From assembly GCA_902784675.1 (NCBI GenBank), contig CACZVR010000005.1:1-47121 (forward strand): a stretch of 47,121 nt of DNA. Reading direction: 5' to 3'. The notes under the pieces are model-generated. The model searched no databases. It was not told the origin of the DNA and saw only the letters and a program-made list of their open reading frames with translations. Source of the stretch: an uncultured Bacteroidales bacterium. Lineage in GTDB: Bacteria > Bacteroidota > Bacteroidia > Bacteroidales > Muribaculaceae. Of this stretch, positions 8,226 through 17,308 are shown in pieces. Each line of letters starts with the position of its first letter. The first letter of the stretch is position 1. The position numbers were made by a program, and so were the translations under genes.

Positions 8226-9659
8226 ATGGCTGGGAACGGTAACATCTCACGCAGGGCGATGAAAGCCATGGGGCTGTTCGGTGGTGTTCAAGTGATGGGC
8301 ATCCTCTGCTCCATTGTGCGCACCAAACTCGTCGCCATGTGGATAGGTCCCGTGGGCATCGGCCTGTTCGGCCTGTTCAACAATGCGTTGGAGATGATTT
8401 CCACCGGCACCAACTTGGGCATCCGTTCCAGCAGCGTGCGCGATATCTCCCAAGCACACGACAGCACCACGCCCGGTCTGGTAGCAAAGATGGTCGCTGT
8501 GGTGCGCAAGTGGTCCCTGTGGTTGGGACTGTTCGGCGCATTGGTCACCCTCATGCTGGCACCGCTGCTGAGCGAGCTCACCTTTGGTGACCAAAGCCAC
8601 TTGTGGGGTTTTGTCGCATTAAGCGTCGCCGTATTGCTGGGTGCAATCACCAACGGCGAATATGCCGTGCTGCAAGGCAGTGCCCGTCTCAAACGACTGG
8701 CGAGCGTCACCCTGTGGGGTACGCTAACGGGGTTAGCCGTCTCCATCCCGCTGTTTTACCTGTTGCGAGAACGCAGCATTCTGCCATCGATTCTTGCTTA
8801 CGCCATGGCACTGGCAGCCTTTGCTTGGCTCTTCCGTAACAAGGAGTACGCCAAGCCGCAGTTGAGCCGCCGCGAGACCTTTGACATGGGCAAAGGCTTC
8901 GTCAAGTTGGGCATCTTCATGACACTGGGCAACTTTGCGAGCATCCTTGCCAGCTATGCTTTCAACGCCTGGCTCAACATGAACGCCGGCACCGAGGCCG
9001 TGGGTTTCTATCAAGCCGGCTACACATTAATCAACAAGTACACAGGACTGATTCTGACCGCCCTGGGTATGGAGTATTATCCCAGACTTTCCAAGGTTGC
9101 AAACAGCCGCTTGAGGCTTCGCGCCTTTGTCTCGCAAGAAATCAATGTTGCCATTGCTGTGATGGCACCTGTCGTGGCTCTGTTCATCCTGCTGCGGGAA
9201 CTTGTGGTGTGGATTCTCTATACGCCTGAGTTCAACGTCATCCTCACCTTTGTGTCCTGGGGCATGATCGGCACCGTGCTGCGCACCCTGTCGTGGTGCC
9301 TGGCATTCACTATCCTTGCCAAGGGCGACGGTAAGACCTACCTGTGGACCGAAGTGGCCAGTGCCGTCATCAACCTGGTGCTTAACATCGTGTTCTACCG
9401 CTGGTGGGGCCTGACGGGCCTGGGTATCGCCTTCCTCGTGTCCTATCTGCTCTACACCGCCATCGTCGCCGTGGTTTACTTCAAGATGTACCGCTTGAGT
9501 GTTTCGCGTGGTTGTCTGGTCAACTTGCTGTGGACGCTTGCCGTGGCATCGGTGGTGATGTGGGCCATGGAGCATGATGTCCTTGCCGTGGCCATCGCGC
9601 TCACCGTCGTGAGCATCGCCATCGCATGGCGACAGCTAGTAGCTTTGTGGCGCCGTTAA
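8226..9659 (+). CDS. Wzx-type polysaccharide flippase (O-antigen translocase)
   Basis: This multispan membrane protein of about 477 residues has roughly 12-14 hydrophobic segments. It belongs to the MOP/polysaccharide-synthase superfamily and would flip undecaprenyl-linked oligosaccharides across the inner membrane. The N-terminus (GGVQVMGILCSIVRTKLVAMWIGP, cut here to its core GGVQ...RTKL.A..IGP.G.GL.GL) is typical of Wzx/WzxE. The start is ATG 8226; a GTG at 8223 is also in frame. It pairs with the upstream acyltransferase-like gene, but no glycosyltransferase lies nearby, which is unusual for a surface-polysaccharide flippase. Confidence 0.85.
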   Translation: MAGNGNISRRAMKAMGLFGGVQVMGILCSIVRTKLVAMWIGPVGIGLFGLFNNALEMISTGTNLGIRSSSVRDISQAHDSTTPGLVAKMVAVVRKWSLWLGLFGALVTLMLAPLLSELTFGDQSHLWGFVALSVAVLLGAITNGEYAVLQGSARLKRLASVTLWGTLTGLAVSIPLFYLLRERSILPSILAYAMALAAFAWLFRNKEYAKPQLSRRETFDMGKGFVKLGIFMTLGNFASILASYAFNAWLNMNAGTEAVGFYQAGYTLINKYTGLILTALGMEYYPRLSKVANSRLRLRAFVSQEINVAIAVMAPVVALFILLRELVVWILYTPEFNVILTFVSWGMIGTVLRTLSWCLAFTILAKGDGKTYLWTEVASAVINLVLNIVFYRWWGLTGLGIAFLVSYLLYTAIVAVVYFKMYRLSVSRGCLVNLLWTLAVASVVMWAMEHDVLAVAIALTVVSIAIAWRQLVALWRR

Positions 9660-9748
9660 CAAGCCCAGCATGAATACCCTATTGTAAACCGTTATAGAAC
9701 CACTCAAGACGGTTAATTTTCAATAAAAAAGCTGGTTTTTATTAACAA

Positions 9749-9783
9749 GTTGGCGCCTAAAACAAATAAAATGTCTATCTTTG
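9749..9783 (+). promoter_or_regulatory. Probable promoter of greA-HIT
   Basis: TATCTTTG at 9776-9783 is an exact -7 element. A GTTG at 9749-9752 could be the -33 element, with 23 nt between, at the long end of the usual range. The greA ATG follows about 100 nt downstream. Confidence 0.5.
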
Positions 9784-9884
9784 CAGCGCAAAAGTAGATA
9801 TTAACCGCGAGGGATCTCACTACATACCAGTTGAGATTCTTCTCATTTTTTGAATCTTAAAAATTAAAAAAACACTGAAATAGC

Positions 9885-10355
9885 ATGGCTATTACTTACA
9901 TGACACAGGAAGGTTACGACAAGAAAATGGCCGAACTTTCCCACCTCGAGAATGTAGAACGCCCGGAGGTTGTCCGCGCTATCGTTGAGGCCCGCGATAA
10001 GGGTGACCTCTCGGAGAATGCGGAGTATGATGCCGCCAAGGAGCGTCAGGGCATGCTCGAAGCCAAGATTGCCGAATTGAAAAGCCTGATAGCATCGGCT
10101 CGCATTATTGACGAAAGCAACATTTCAACCGAGGAGGTGCAATTGCTCAACAGAGTTACCATCAAAAATCTCAAGAACAAGGCTACGATGACCTACACTA
10201 TCGTCACCGAGACCGAAGCCAACCTGCGCGAAGGCAAGATTTCAATCTCTACCCCCATCGCCAAGGGTCTGCTGGGTCACAAAGTGGGAGACAAGGTTGA
10301 AGTGCAGGCTCCCGCCGGATTGATGAAGTTTGAAATCCTCAAAATTGAAATTTAA
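9885..10355 (+). CDS. greA: Transcription elongation factor GreA
   Basis: The protein has 156 residues, the standard GreA length. The N-terminal coiled coil carries the acidic tip that enters the RNA polymerase secondary channel (RDKGDLSENAEYDAAKE, with the catalytic Asp/Glu pair in D.SEN.EY). The C-terminal FKBP-like domain ends in ISTPIAKGLLGHKVGDKVEVQAPAG. It rescues backtracked polymerase by stimulating transcript cleavage. It is followed after 3 nt by the HIT protein, so the two are co-transcribed. Confidence 0.96.
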   Translation: MAITYMTQEGYDKKMAELSHLENVERPEVVRAIVEARDKGDLSENAEYDAAKERQGMLEAKIAELKSLIASARIIDESNISTEEVQLLNRVTIKNLKNKATMTYTIVTETEANLREGKISISTPIAKGLLGHKVGDKVEVQAPAGLMKFEILKIEI

Positions 10356-10358
10356 GAC

Positions 10359-10751
10359 ATGGCTACCATTTTCAGCAAAATCGCCGCTGGTGAAATCCCC
10401 AGCTATAAAGTGGCCGAGGACGACCGCTATTTTGCGTTCCTCGATATCAACCCCATGACCAAAGGTCACACGCTGGTCATTCCCAAGCACGAGGTGGATT
10501 ACATGTTTGACCTCGATGAGGAGGAATATGCCGGTCTGTGGGCTTTTGCCCGCAAGGTTGCCATGGCAGTTGAGCAAGCAATCCCCTGCAAGCGCATCGG
10601 CATCGCTGTGCTGGGCATGGAGGTACCCCATTGCCACATCCATCTCGTGCCACTGCAGAGCGAGAAGGACATGGCCTTTGGTGGTCACAAGTTGAGTCTG
10701 CCCGCCGAGGAGATGCAGGCTATCGCTGCTGCCATCGCCGCAAAGTTTTAA
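10359..10751 (+). CDS. HIT family protein (Hint-like nucleotide hydrolase)
   Basis: This cytosolic protein has 130 residues. The histidine triad HCHIHLVPL is at residues 91-99 (H91, H93, H95), and the N-terminal half has the family pattern IPSYKVAEDD..FAFLDI.P...GH.LVIPK. Members hydrolyse phosphoramidates or dinucleotides such as AMP-lysine. The start follows the greA stop by 3 nt, and a hairpin terminator lies at 10779-10814. Confidence 0.93.
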   Translation: MATIFSKIAAGEIPSYKVAEDDRYFAFLDINPMTKGHTLVIPKHEVDYMFDLDEEEYAGLWAFARKVAMAVEQAIPCKRIGIAVLGMEVPHCHIHLVPLQSEKDMAFGGHKLSLPAEEMQAIAAAIAAKF

Positions 10752-10778
10752 TCATCGCTTTTCAGGCGAACACATCAC

Positions 10779-10814
10779 AAGGCGCATTTCCTGTCAAGGG
10801 TGATGCGCCTTTTA
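10779..10814 (+). terminator. Terminator after the HIT gene
   Basis: The 9-bp stem AAGGCGCAT/ATGCGCCTT with a 15-nt loop is followed by TTT. It lies between the HIT gene and the NhaC-like gene. Confidence 0.75.
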
Positions 10815-10837
10815 ACAAAATACAGGACTGAACGATT

Positions 10838-12316
10838 ATGAATGACCGCCGTCTACCTCATCCACTTGTCGCACTGATTCCGATTGTCGTGCTCATCGGC
10901 TTGCTCGCTACTGCCATTGCCCTGTTCGGGAGTGACTCACTGAGTGGTGGAAGCCAGATTGCCCTTGTGCTGGGCATGGCCGTGTGTGTGGTGATTTCCA
11001 CCGCATTTTATCATGTGCCGTGGAAAGCGTTTGAAGAGCAGATGACCAAGACCATGGGTGGCATCTTCATCACCTTGCTGATCCTGCTGTCGGTGGGAAT
11101 GCTCTCGGGTTCATGGATGATCAGTGGTGTTGTTCCCACGTTGATTTACTATGGCGTGCAGATCTTGTCGCCAAAATTTTTCCTGTTGAGTGCCTGCTTG
11201 ATCTGCGCACTGGTCTCCTTGCTGTCGGGCAGTTCATGGACAACCATTGCCACCATCGGCGTCGCATTGCTGGGTATCGGTCAAGCTTTGGGCATCAGTG
11301 AGGCATGGACGGCAGGTGCCATCATCTCGGGCGCTTACTTCGGCGACAAGATGTCTCCGTTGAGCGATACGACCATCCTGGCGTCATCGTCAACGCGTGT
11401 TGACATCTTCAAGCACATCCGATACATGGTTTACACTACCGTGCCCACCATCAGCATCGCACTGCTCATTTTCTTTATCGCCGGATTCGGAAACAGTGCT
11501 ACGGAGGCTTTGCACGTCGAGGAGTATACCCATGGCCTGTCCTCCACATTCAACATCTCGCTGTGGACTTTGCTGGTGCCATTGATAACGGGTATTCTGA
11601 TCGCGAAAAAAGTGCCGTCGTGCATCGTGCTGTTTGTATCTTCGATCATGGCGGGAATCATGGCGCTCATCCTGCAACCTCACATCCTGCGCGAGATTGC
11701 CGCCGATCCATCGTTAAGCAATGTTGCAGCCCAGTGCAAGGGCCTTGCAATCACCTTCTACGGTGCAACTGCTGTTGATACGGGCAGCAGCGCACTCAAT
11801 GACCTGGTTTCAACGGGCGGTATGGCAGGAATGCTCAACACCATCTGGCTGATTATCTGCGCCATGTGCTTTGGTGCATCGATGCTGGCCAGCGGCATGT
11901 TGGAGAGCATCACACGCGTCATCATCAAGTGGGTGCGCACACGTGTAAGCCTCGTTGCATCAACCGTGAGCACGGGCATCTTCCTGAATGTTGCTACTGG
12001 CGACCAGTTCATTAGCATTGTGCTCACTGCCGACATGTATCGTAATGTGTATGAAAAGGAAGGCTATGAGGCACGACTGTTGAGCCGCACCTGTGAGGAT
12101 GCCGCCACGGTGACCTCGGTGCTGATTCCATGGAACACTTGCGGCATGACGCAGGCCACAGTGCTGGGCGTCCCTACCCTCACCTATCTGCCCTACTGCT
12201 TCTTCAATTACCTGAGTCCGTTGATGTCGATTTTCATCGCTGCCATCGGCTGGAAGATCAAGCGACACAAACCCAATGAAGAAAGCGCTGTGAGCAACGC
12301 TCCAGTGAAGGAATAA
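10838..12316 (+). CDS. nhaC: NhaC family Na+/H+ antiporter-like transporter
   Basis: This inner-membrane protein of 492 residues has about 11-12 membrane segments. It shows family stretches such as LLSGSSWTTIATIGVA, GAIISGAYFGDKMSPLSDTT and GDQFISIVLTADMY. NhaC-type proteins exchange Na+ for H+, and some relatives exchange organic acids. The gene runs toward the lysine operon and shares a bidirectional terminator with etfA. A role in lysine or product exchange is possible from position alone but not shown by the sequence. Confidence 0.88.
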   Translation: MNDRRLPHPLVALIPIVVLIGLLATAIALFGSDSLSGGSQIALVLGMAVCVVISTAFYHVPWKAFEEQMTKTMGGIFITLLILLSVGMLSGSWMISGVVPTLIYYGVQILSPKFFLLSACLICALVSLLSGSSWTTIATIGVALLGIGQALGISEAWTAGAIISGAYFGDKMSPLSDTTILASSSTRVDIFKHIRYMVYTTVPTISIALLIFFIAGFGNSATEALHVEEYTHGLSSTFNISLWTLLVPLITGILIAKKVPSCIVLFVSSIMAGIMALILQPHILREIAADPSLSNVAAQCKGLAITFYGATAVDTGSSALNDLVSTGGMAGMLNTIWLIICAMCFGASMLASGMLESITRVIIKWVRTRVSLVASTVSTGIFLNVATGDQFISIVLTADMYRNVYEKEGYEARLLSRTCEDAATVTSVLIPWNTCGMTQATVLGVPTLTYLPYCFFNYLSPLMSIFIAAIGWKIKRHKPNEESAVSNAPVKE

Positions 12317-12333
12317 CGATTAATACTAATACA

Positions 12334-12366
12334 AAGCGTGGCCAGGAGGACCTGACCACGCTTTTT
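12334..12366. terminator. Bidirectional terminator between nhaC and etfA
   Basis: AAGCGTGG pairs with CCACGCTT, and inside it CAGG pairs with CCTG around AGGA. The plus strand continues with TTTTT and the minus strand with TTTGT, so it can end the antiporter gene and the 15-gene lysine operon. Confidence 0.8.
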
Positions 12367-12385
12367 CAATCTGTGTGGAAGAATC

Positions 12386-13402
12386 TTACTTCTCGAGTTC
12401 TTTCTTGATGCGCTCGGTCAACATGGGAACAATCTTGTGGAGGTCGCCCACGATACCCAGGTCAGCGACGCTGAAGATGGGAGCGAATTTGTCCTTGTTG
12501 ATGGCGATGATGAAATCGCTCTCTTCCATGCCGGCAAGGTGCTGGATCGCACCGCTGATACCGCATGCCATGTAGAGGTTGGGGCGAACGGTCTTACCCG
12601 TCTGACCCACCTGGCACTCGTGAGGCATCACACCGTTGTCGACCATGGCACGTGACGAAGCCACTTGACCGCCAAGCACGTCGGCGAGAGCCTGCAGTTT
12701 GTCAAAACCTTCCTTGTCATGAACACCGCGACCACCGCTGACGAGAATCTTGGCCTCGCTGATGTCGGCAATCGTCTTGTCGGCCTTGATGGTCTTGACG
12801 AGTTTCACCTTGAATTTGCTGGTGTCGAACTTGGGCGCGAACTCGGTAACGATACCCTCGCGGCCAGGCTGGCGCTGCATCTTCTGCATCACACCGGGGC
12901 GCACGGTTGACATCTGAGGACGGTTGTTCGGGCAGATGATGGTAGCCATCAGGTTACCACCAAATGCGGGACGCGTCATGCGGAATTCGGGCTCGTTGTT
13001 GGCATCGGGCTCGATGTCGAGTTTGGTGCAGTCGGCGGTCAGACCAGTCTTGAGGCGTGAAGCGATGCGCGGAGCCAAGTCACGGCCGATGGTGGTGGCA
13101 CCATAGAGCACGATGCTGGGCTTGCGGTCCAGAATGATTTGACCAACGGCCTGTGAATACTGCTCGCTGAGGAAGTCCTTCAACTCAGGGGCATCAACAA
13201 CGATTACCTCGTCGGCACCCTGCTCGATGAGCATTTGAGCCTGGTCCTTGATACCCTCACCCAGCAACATGGCAACCACCTTCTCACCGAGGGCGTCGGC
13301 CAGGTCACGGGCCTTACCTAAAAGTTCGAGTGCAACGGGCTGGATGACACCTTCGCGCTGCTCAGCAAAAACGAATACGTTCTTATAATCTTTCTTATCC
13401 AT
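12386..13402 (-). CDS. etfA: Electron transfer flavoprotein subunit alpha
   Basis: The protein has 338 residues. The C-terminal FAD-binding domain is clear: SGGRG, SSRAMVDNG, GQTGKTVRPNLYMACGISG, then INKD, APIF and GIVGD. With EtfB it carries electrons to or from the acyl-CoA dehydrogenase encoded next door. In lysine- and butyrate-forming anaerobes the Bcd-Etf complex can bifurcate electrons from NADH to crotonyl-CoA and ferredoxin; whether this one does is inferred. It is the last gene of the operon. The 104-nt leader is a heptamer-repeat spacer. Confidence 0.95.
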   Translation of the reverse strand: MDKKDYKNVFVFAEQREGVIQPVALELLGKARDLADALGEKVVAMLLGEGIKDQAQMLIEQGADEVIVVDAPELKDFLSEQYSQAVGQIILDRKPSIVLYGATTIGRDLAPRIASRLKTGLTADCTKLDIEPDANNEPEFRMTRPAFGGNLMATIICPNNRPQMSTVRPGVMQKMQRQPGREGIVTEFAPKFDTSKFKVKLVKTIKADKTIADISEAKILVSGGRGVHDKEGFDKLQALADVLGGQVASSRAMVDNGVMPHECQVGQTGKTVRPNLYMACGISGAIQHLAGMEESDFIIAINKDKFAPIFSVADLGIVGDLHKIVPMLTERIKKELEK

Positions 13403-13408
13403 AATATT

Positions 13409-13503
13409 CAGTTTTTAGGTTTCTAGTCCTTAGTTTCGTCCCTAGTTAGCATCCGCCAATTGCTGACAACTAACAACTAAGGACTACGACGAACTAGAAA
13501 CTA
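13409..13503 (-). repeat. Heptamer-repeat spacer, etfB-etfA
   Basis: On the gene strand, an arm of TAGTCCT TAGTTGT type units precedes the core TTGGCGGATGCTAA (within 13444-13460), and an arm ending AACTAAGGACTAGAAAC leads to the etfA start. The two arms are imperfect inverted repeats. The core is reversed relative to the other spacers. Confidence 0.7.
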
Positions 13504-13506
13504 CTT

Positions 13507-14289
13507 TTAGATAATGTGTTTAACTTTCAGTTGATTAACGATCAGCTCAACAGCCTCCTCGGGAGTCACCTCGTGAACCTCGCCGGGAGCCTTCATGGCC
13601 TTGGGGAATGACTTGAACACCTTGGTGGGCGAGCCAGCGAGACCCAGCTTGCCTTCCTCGACGTCAATCTTGTCGGCACTCCACACCTCGACTTCCTTGT
13701 CATAGGCTTCCATGATGCCACTCACGCTCATGTAGCGAGCGTCAAAGGCTGAAGCGAGCACGGTCAACAGGCACTTGCCCTCGACCTCGAGAACCTGGAT
13801 GCCATCCTCGTTCTCTTTGTCCACTTGCAAGTTACCGTTTTCAAGCACCTTGGCATCAGCAACGTAGGTGATTTGCGGCAGATCGAGGTGCTCGGCGAGC
13901 TCGGGACCCACCTGGGCGGTATCACCATCGATAGCCTGACGACCAGCGATGATAAGGTCATAGTCCAACACGCGGCACAGGCCAGACAATGCATAAGAGG
14001 TTGCCAGGGTGTCGGCACCGGCGAATTTGCGGTCACTCAACAGGATGGCACGGTCAGCACCCATAGCGAGAGCCTCACGCAGCATCACGTCGGCTTGGGG
14101 AGGTCCCATCGAGATAACAGTTACATGGGCACCAAACTGGTCCTTGAGCCTCAAAGCGAGTTCAAGGCCGCCCTTGTCATCGGGGTTCATAATGCTGGGA
14201 ACGCCTTCACGAATCAAAGTACCCTTCACGGGGTCAATCTTGACAACGGTGGTATCGGGAACTTGTTTTACACAAACAATTATATTCAT
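13507..14289 (-). CDS. etfB: Electron transfer flavoprotein subunit beta
   Basis: The protein has 260 residues, normal for EtfB of anaerobic Bcd-Etf systems. It begins MNIIVCVKQVPDTT and contains the nucleotide-binding and partner-binding blocks MNPDDKGGLELAL, MGPPQAD, AMGADRAILLSD and GRQAIDGDTAQVGP. It pairs with EtfA and serves the acyl-CoA dehydrogenase encoded immediately upstream. The leader contains a TTAGGC/CCTAAA heptamer array. Confidence 0.95.
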   Translation of the reverse strand: MNIIVCVKQVPDTTVVKIDPVKGTLIREGVPSIMNPDDKGGLELALRLKDQFGAHVTVISMGPPQADVMLREALAMGADRAILLSDRKFAGADTLATSYALSGLCRVLDYDLIIAGRQAIDGDTAQVGPELAEHLDLPQITYVADAKVLENGNLQVDKENEDGIQVLEVEGKCLLTVLASAFDARYMSVSGIMEAYDKEVEVWSADKIDVEEGKLGLAGSPTKVFKSFPKAMKAPGEVHEVTPEEAVELIVNQLKVKHII

Positions 14290-14306
14290 AATCTTGTTCT
14301 TTATAA

Positions 14307-14379
14307 GGCTTTAGGTTTTAGGTTTTAGGCTTTAGGGAAGCAGATGTCACCTAATGCCTAACGCCTAATGCCTAAGAGC
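14307..14379 (-). repeat. TTAGGCN/CCTAAAN heptamer array, bcd-etfB spacer
   Basis: On the gene strand four TTAGGCN units are followed, after about 18 nt, by four CCTAAAN units. Four TTAGG/CCTAA blocks can pair, giving an imperfect hairpin. The second arm ends about 18 nt before the etfB ATG. Confidence 0.75.
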
Positions 14380-14383
14380 TAGT

Positions 14384-15523
14384 TTATTTGAATAATTGAC
14401 CGGCGATAACCATGCGCTGAACCTCGGATGTACCTTCGTAGATCTCGGTAATCTTGGCGTCACGCATCATACGCTCTACAGGATATTCACGGGTGTAACC
14501 ATAGCCACCGTGGAACTGTACGGCCTTGGTCGTCACTTCCATAGCGGTCTCGGCGGCAAAAAGCTTAGCCATAGCGGCATCGGCACTGTAAGGCAGGTGC
14601 ATGTCTTTCTTCCATGCGGCACTGCGCACGAGCAGACGGGCAGCCTCGATCTTGGTCTTGAGGTCGGCCATCTGGAACTGGGTGTTCTGGAACTTGGCGA
14701 TGGCACGGCCAAACTGCTTACGCTCCTTGGTGTACTTCACCGTCTCGTCCAGAGCGCCCTGAGCGATGCCGAGGGCCTGAGAGGCGATACCGATGCGGCC
14801 ACCATCAAGGGTCATCATAGCAATCTTGAAGCCCTTGCCGAGCTGGCCGAGGAGGTTCTCCTTGGGCACAATGCAGTTTTCAAAAATCAACTCACAGGTA
14901 GCACTGCCGCGGATACCCATCTTCAACTCCTTCTTACCGATGGAGAAGCCAGGCATATCCCTTTCGACGATGAATGCCGAGATGCCCTTGGTGCCCTGAG
15001 CCTTGTCGGTCATGGCCATCACGATGAACACGTGGGCATTGGAAGCGTTGGTAATGAAAATCTTGGAGCCATTGAGTACCCAGTGGTCGCCAGCATCTAC
15101 AGCGGTGGTCTGCTGCATAGCGGCATCGGTACCAGCGTTGGGCTCGGTGAGACCAAAGGCGCCAATCCACTCACCCGAAGCGAGCTTGGGCAAGTATTTC
15201 ATCTTCTGCTCCTCGGTGCCATGCTCCAGGATGGGAGCCATACACAGCGAGGTGTGGGCCGAAAGGACAACACCCGTCGTAGCGCACACGCGGGAAAGTT
15301 CCTCAACAGCCATGATATACATTTGCACGGTACCACCAGCACCGCCATACTGCTTGGGAATAGGAATACCCATCATGCCGAGTTTACCCATCTTTTCGAC
15401 GGTCTCGATCGGGAAGCGTTCCTGCTCATCGATTTCGGCGGCAAGGGGCTTCACCTCGTTCTCTGCAAATGAGCGAACCATCTGCAGGAACAGTTGTTCA
15501 GTCTTAGAATAGCTAAAATCCAT
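14384..15523 (-). CDS. bcd: Acyl-CoA dehydrogenase, probably butyryl-CoA dehydrogenase
   Basis: The protein has 379 residues, typical for short-chain acyl-CoA dehydrogenases. FAD and substrate blocks are visible: FGLTEPNAGTDAA, GSKIFITNA, GYGYTREYPVERMMRDAKI and the active-site IYEGTSEVQR, with catalytic Glu363. In this operon it should reduce crotonyl-CoA to butyryl-CoA with EtfAB as electron partner. The 122-nt leader is a heptamer-repeat quasi-palindrome. Confidence 0.93.
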   Translation of the reverse strand: MDFSYSKTEQLFLQMVRSFAENEVKPLAAEIDEQERFPIETVEKMGKLGMMGIPIPKQYGGAGGTVQMYIMAVEELSRVCATTGVVLSAHTSLCMAPILEHGTEEQKMKYLPKLASGEWIGAFGLTEPNAGTDAAMQQTTAVDAGDHWVLNGSKIFITNASNAHVFIVMAMTDKAQGTKGISAFIVERDMPGFSIGKKELKMGIRGSATCELIFENCIVPKENLLGQLGKGFKIAMMTLDGGRIGIASQALGIAQGALDETVKYTKERKQFGRAIAKFQNTQFQMADLKTKIEAARLLVRSAAWKKDMHLPYSADAAMAKLFAAETAMEVTTKAVQFHGGYGYTREYPVERMMRDAKITEIYEGTSEVQRMVIAGQLFK

Positions 15524-15527
15524 ATCA

Positions 15528-15640
15528 GTTTCTAGTTTCTAGTTTTTAGTCCTTAGTTCATAATCCTCGTTCTTTAGCCTCTCTTTGCCTGATTTGGCGG
15601 ATGCCAACTAGAAACCAGGGACTAAAAACTAAGGACTAAT
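15528..15640 (-). repeat. Heptamer-repeat quasi-palindrome, hbd-bcd spacer
   Basis: On the gene strand the first arm contains TTAGTCCTTAGTT and the last arm AACTAAGGACTAA, which are exact complements. Between them lies the core AGTTGGCATCCGCCAA (15594-15609) and a linker of about 35 nt. Units of ACTAGAA and ACTAAAA continue to within 5 nt of the bcd ATG. Confidence 0.78.
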
Positions 15641-15645
15641 AGTGA

Positions 15646-16482
15646 TTAATACTTGTAGAAGCCTTCTCCCGTCTTGCGGCCAAGCAGACCGGCGCGAACC
15701 ATCTTGCGCAGCAGCGGGTGAGGACGATACTTGGGATCGCCAAACTCGTTATAGAGCACCTCCATGATGGCGAGGTTCACATCGTTACCGATGAGGTCGG
15801 CCAGTGCGAGGGGACCCATGGGATGGTTGGCACCCAGCATCATGCACTTGTCGATGTCCTCGGCGCTGGCAATGCCGTCGGCCAGGATACCAACTGCCTC
15901 GTTGATCATCGGGATGAGAATGCGGTTAACGACAAAACCGGGAGCCTCGTTAACGGGCACGGGAGTCTTGCCGATCTCTGTGGTCAGGTCAATGATGCAC
16001 TTGGCAGTTTCATCGCTGGTGAGCTGGCCCTTGATCACCTCAACGAGCGCCATGCGGTCGGCGGGGTTGAAGAAGTGGCAGCCGATAAACTGAGCGGGAC
16101 GGCTGGTGCAAGCAGCGATCTCGGTAATCGACAATGACGACGAGTTGGTAGCAAAGATGGTCTCGGGCTTGCAAATCTTGTCAAGTTCCATGAACACATC
16201 CTTCTTCAACTGCATGTTCTCGACAGCAGCCTCGATAACGAGATCAGCATCGGCGAAGGTGGCATAGTCGGTCGTGGTGGTGATGTTCGCCATGATGGCA
16301 TCCATCTTCTCCTGGGTGAACTTACCCTTCTCGACGAGCTTGGTGTAACCCTTAGCGATTGAGGCCATAGCCTTGTCTAGACTCTCCTGGGTGCGGCTCT
16401 TCATGACCACGGGCATCTTGGCGGCAAATGCCTTGACGATACCTTTGGCCATCGTACCTGTTCCAATAACACAAATTTTCAT
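15646..16482 (-). CDS. hbd: 3-hydroxybutyryl-CoA dehydrogenase
   Basis: The protein has 278 residues from the ATG at 16482; an upstream in-frame ATG would add 20 residues before the Rossmann motif and is unlikely. The NAD-binding GTGTMAKG motif is at 7-14. The catalytic region has S115/S116 in [11 protein letters not shown] and H136 in GCHFFNP. It interconverts acetoacetyl-CoA and 3-hydroxybutyryl-CoA. With Crt it lets the acetoacetate half of the Kce products be reduced to crotonyl-CoA. Confidence 0.95.
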   Translation of the reverse strand: MKICVIGTGTMAKGIVKAFAAKMPVVMKSRTQESLDKAMASIAKGYTKLVEKGKFTQEKMDAIMANITTTTDYATFADADLVIEAAVENMQLKKDVFMELDKICKPETIFATNSSSLSITEIAACTSRPAQFIGCHFFNPADRMALVEVIKGQLTSDETAKCIIDLTTEIGKTPVPVNEAPGFVVNRILIPMINEAVGILADGIASAEDIDKCMMLGANHPMGPLALADLIGNDVNLAIMEVLYNEFGDPKYRPHPLLRKMVRAGLLGRKTGEGFYKY

Positions 16483-16516
16483 AATCTGTTCTATTATTTT
16501 TATTGATGAATGTTGA

Positions 16517-17293
16517 TTATTCTCCTTTAAAAGTGGCTTCACGTTTGTTCAAGAAAGCGTCCATGCCTTCTTTCTGGTCACTGGTGGCGAAGCATTTGCC
16601 AAAGAGTTTGTTCTCCAAAGCGATGGCACCATCAGCATCCAGGTCATAGCCCTCGTTGATGCTCTGCTTGGCCAGACTGATGGCCACGGGAGCGTTCTTG
16701 AGCATCATGGCAGCCATTTCCATGGCCTTGGCCATCAGTTCCTCGGGCTCATAGGTGGCATTGACAAGACCGATGCGCAGGGCTTCGTCGGCGCGAATCA
16801 CCTTGCCCGTGTAGATCATCTCCTTGGCATAGCCCTGGCCGATGAGTTTGGGCAGGCGATAGGTACCCGAGAATCCGGGGATGATACCCAGACCCACCTC
16901 GGGCTGACCGAACTTGGCCTTCACCGAAGCGATGCGGATGTCACAGGCCATAGCAAGTTCGCAGCCACCACCCAGAGCAAAGCCGTTCACAGCAGCGATG
17001 ACAGGAATGGGCAGCACCTCGATTTTGCGGAAGACCTGAGCGCCCAGGCGACCGAATTCTTCTCCCTGCGGCTCATTGAGGTGAGCCATCTCGGAGATGT
17101 CGGCACCAGCGACAAAGGACTTCTCGCCGTCGCCAGTGATGATGAGCACACGCGTGGCAGCATCCAGTTTGTCAACGAAGTCGCTGATTTCCTTCAGGAT
17201 TGTGGAATTGAGCGCATTCAGCGTCTTGGGCGCTGAAATCTTCATGACGGTGATGCCGTTGTTGTGCTCGACCTTTAAAAAGTTGTATTCCAT
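16517..17293 (-). CDS. crt: Enoyl-CoA hydratase (crotonase)
   Basis: The protein has 258 residues. The crotonase fold shows the oxyanion-hole motifs [10 protein letters not shown] (60-69) and [15 protein letters not shown]. Both catalytic glutamates are present: E112 in GGGCELA and E132 in QPEVGLG. It dehydrates 3-hydroxybutyryl-CoA to crotonyl-CoA. It is 15 nt from the CoA-transferase beta gene and 34 nt from hbd, so the three are tightly packed. Confidence 0.94.
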   Translation of the reverse strand: MEYNFLKVEHNNGITVMKISAPKTLNALNSTILKEISDFVDKLDAATRVLIITGDGEKSFVAGADISEMAHLNEPQGEEFGRLGAQVFRKIEVLPIPVIAAVNGFALGGGCELAMACDIRIASVKAKFGQPEVGLGIIPGFSGTYRLPKLIGQGYAKEMIYTGKVIRADEALRIGLVNATYEPEELMAKAMEMAAMMLKNAPVAISLAKQSINEGYDLDADGAIALENKLFGKCFATSDQKEGMDAFLNKREATFKGE

Positions 17294-17308
17294 GACAAAG
17301 TGCAGGAA

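Noticed and set aside
14307-14379. TTAGGC repeats as telomere-like or plasmid-end sequence
   Set aside because: Only four degenerate units per arm, inside an operon between two coding genes.
14396-15472. Long open frame of 358 codons opposite bcd
   Set aside because: It is an antisense shadow of a well-conserved acyl-CoA dehydrogenase, with no start signal or family features.
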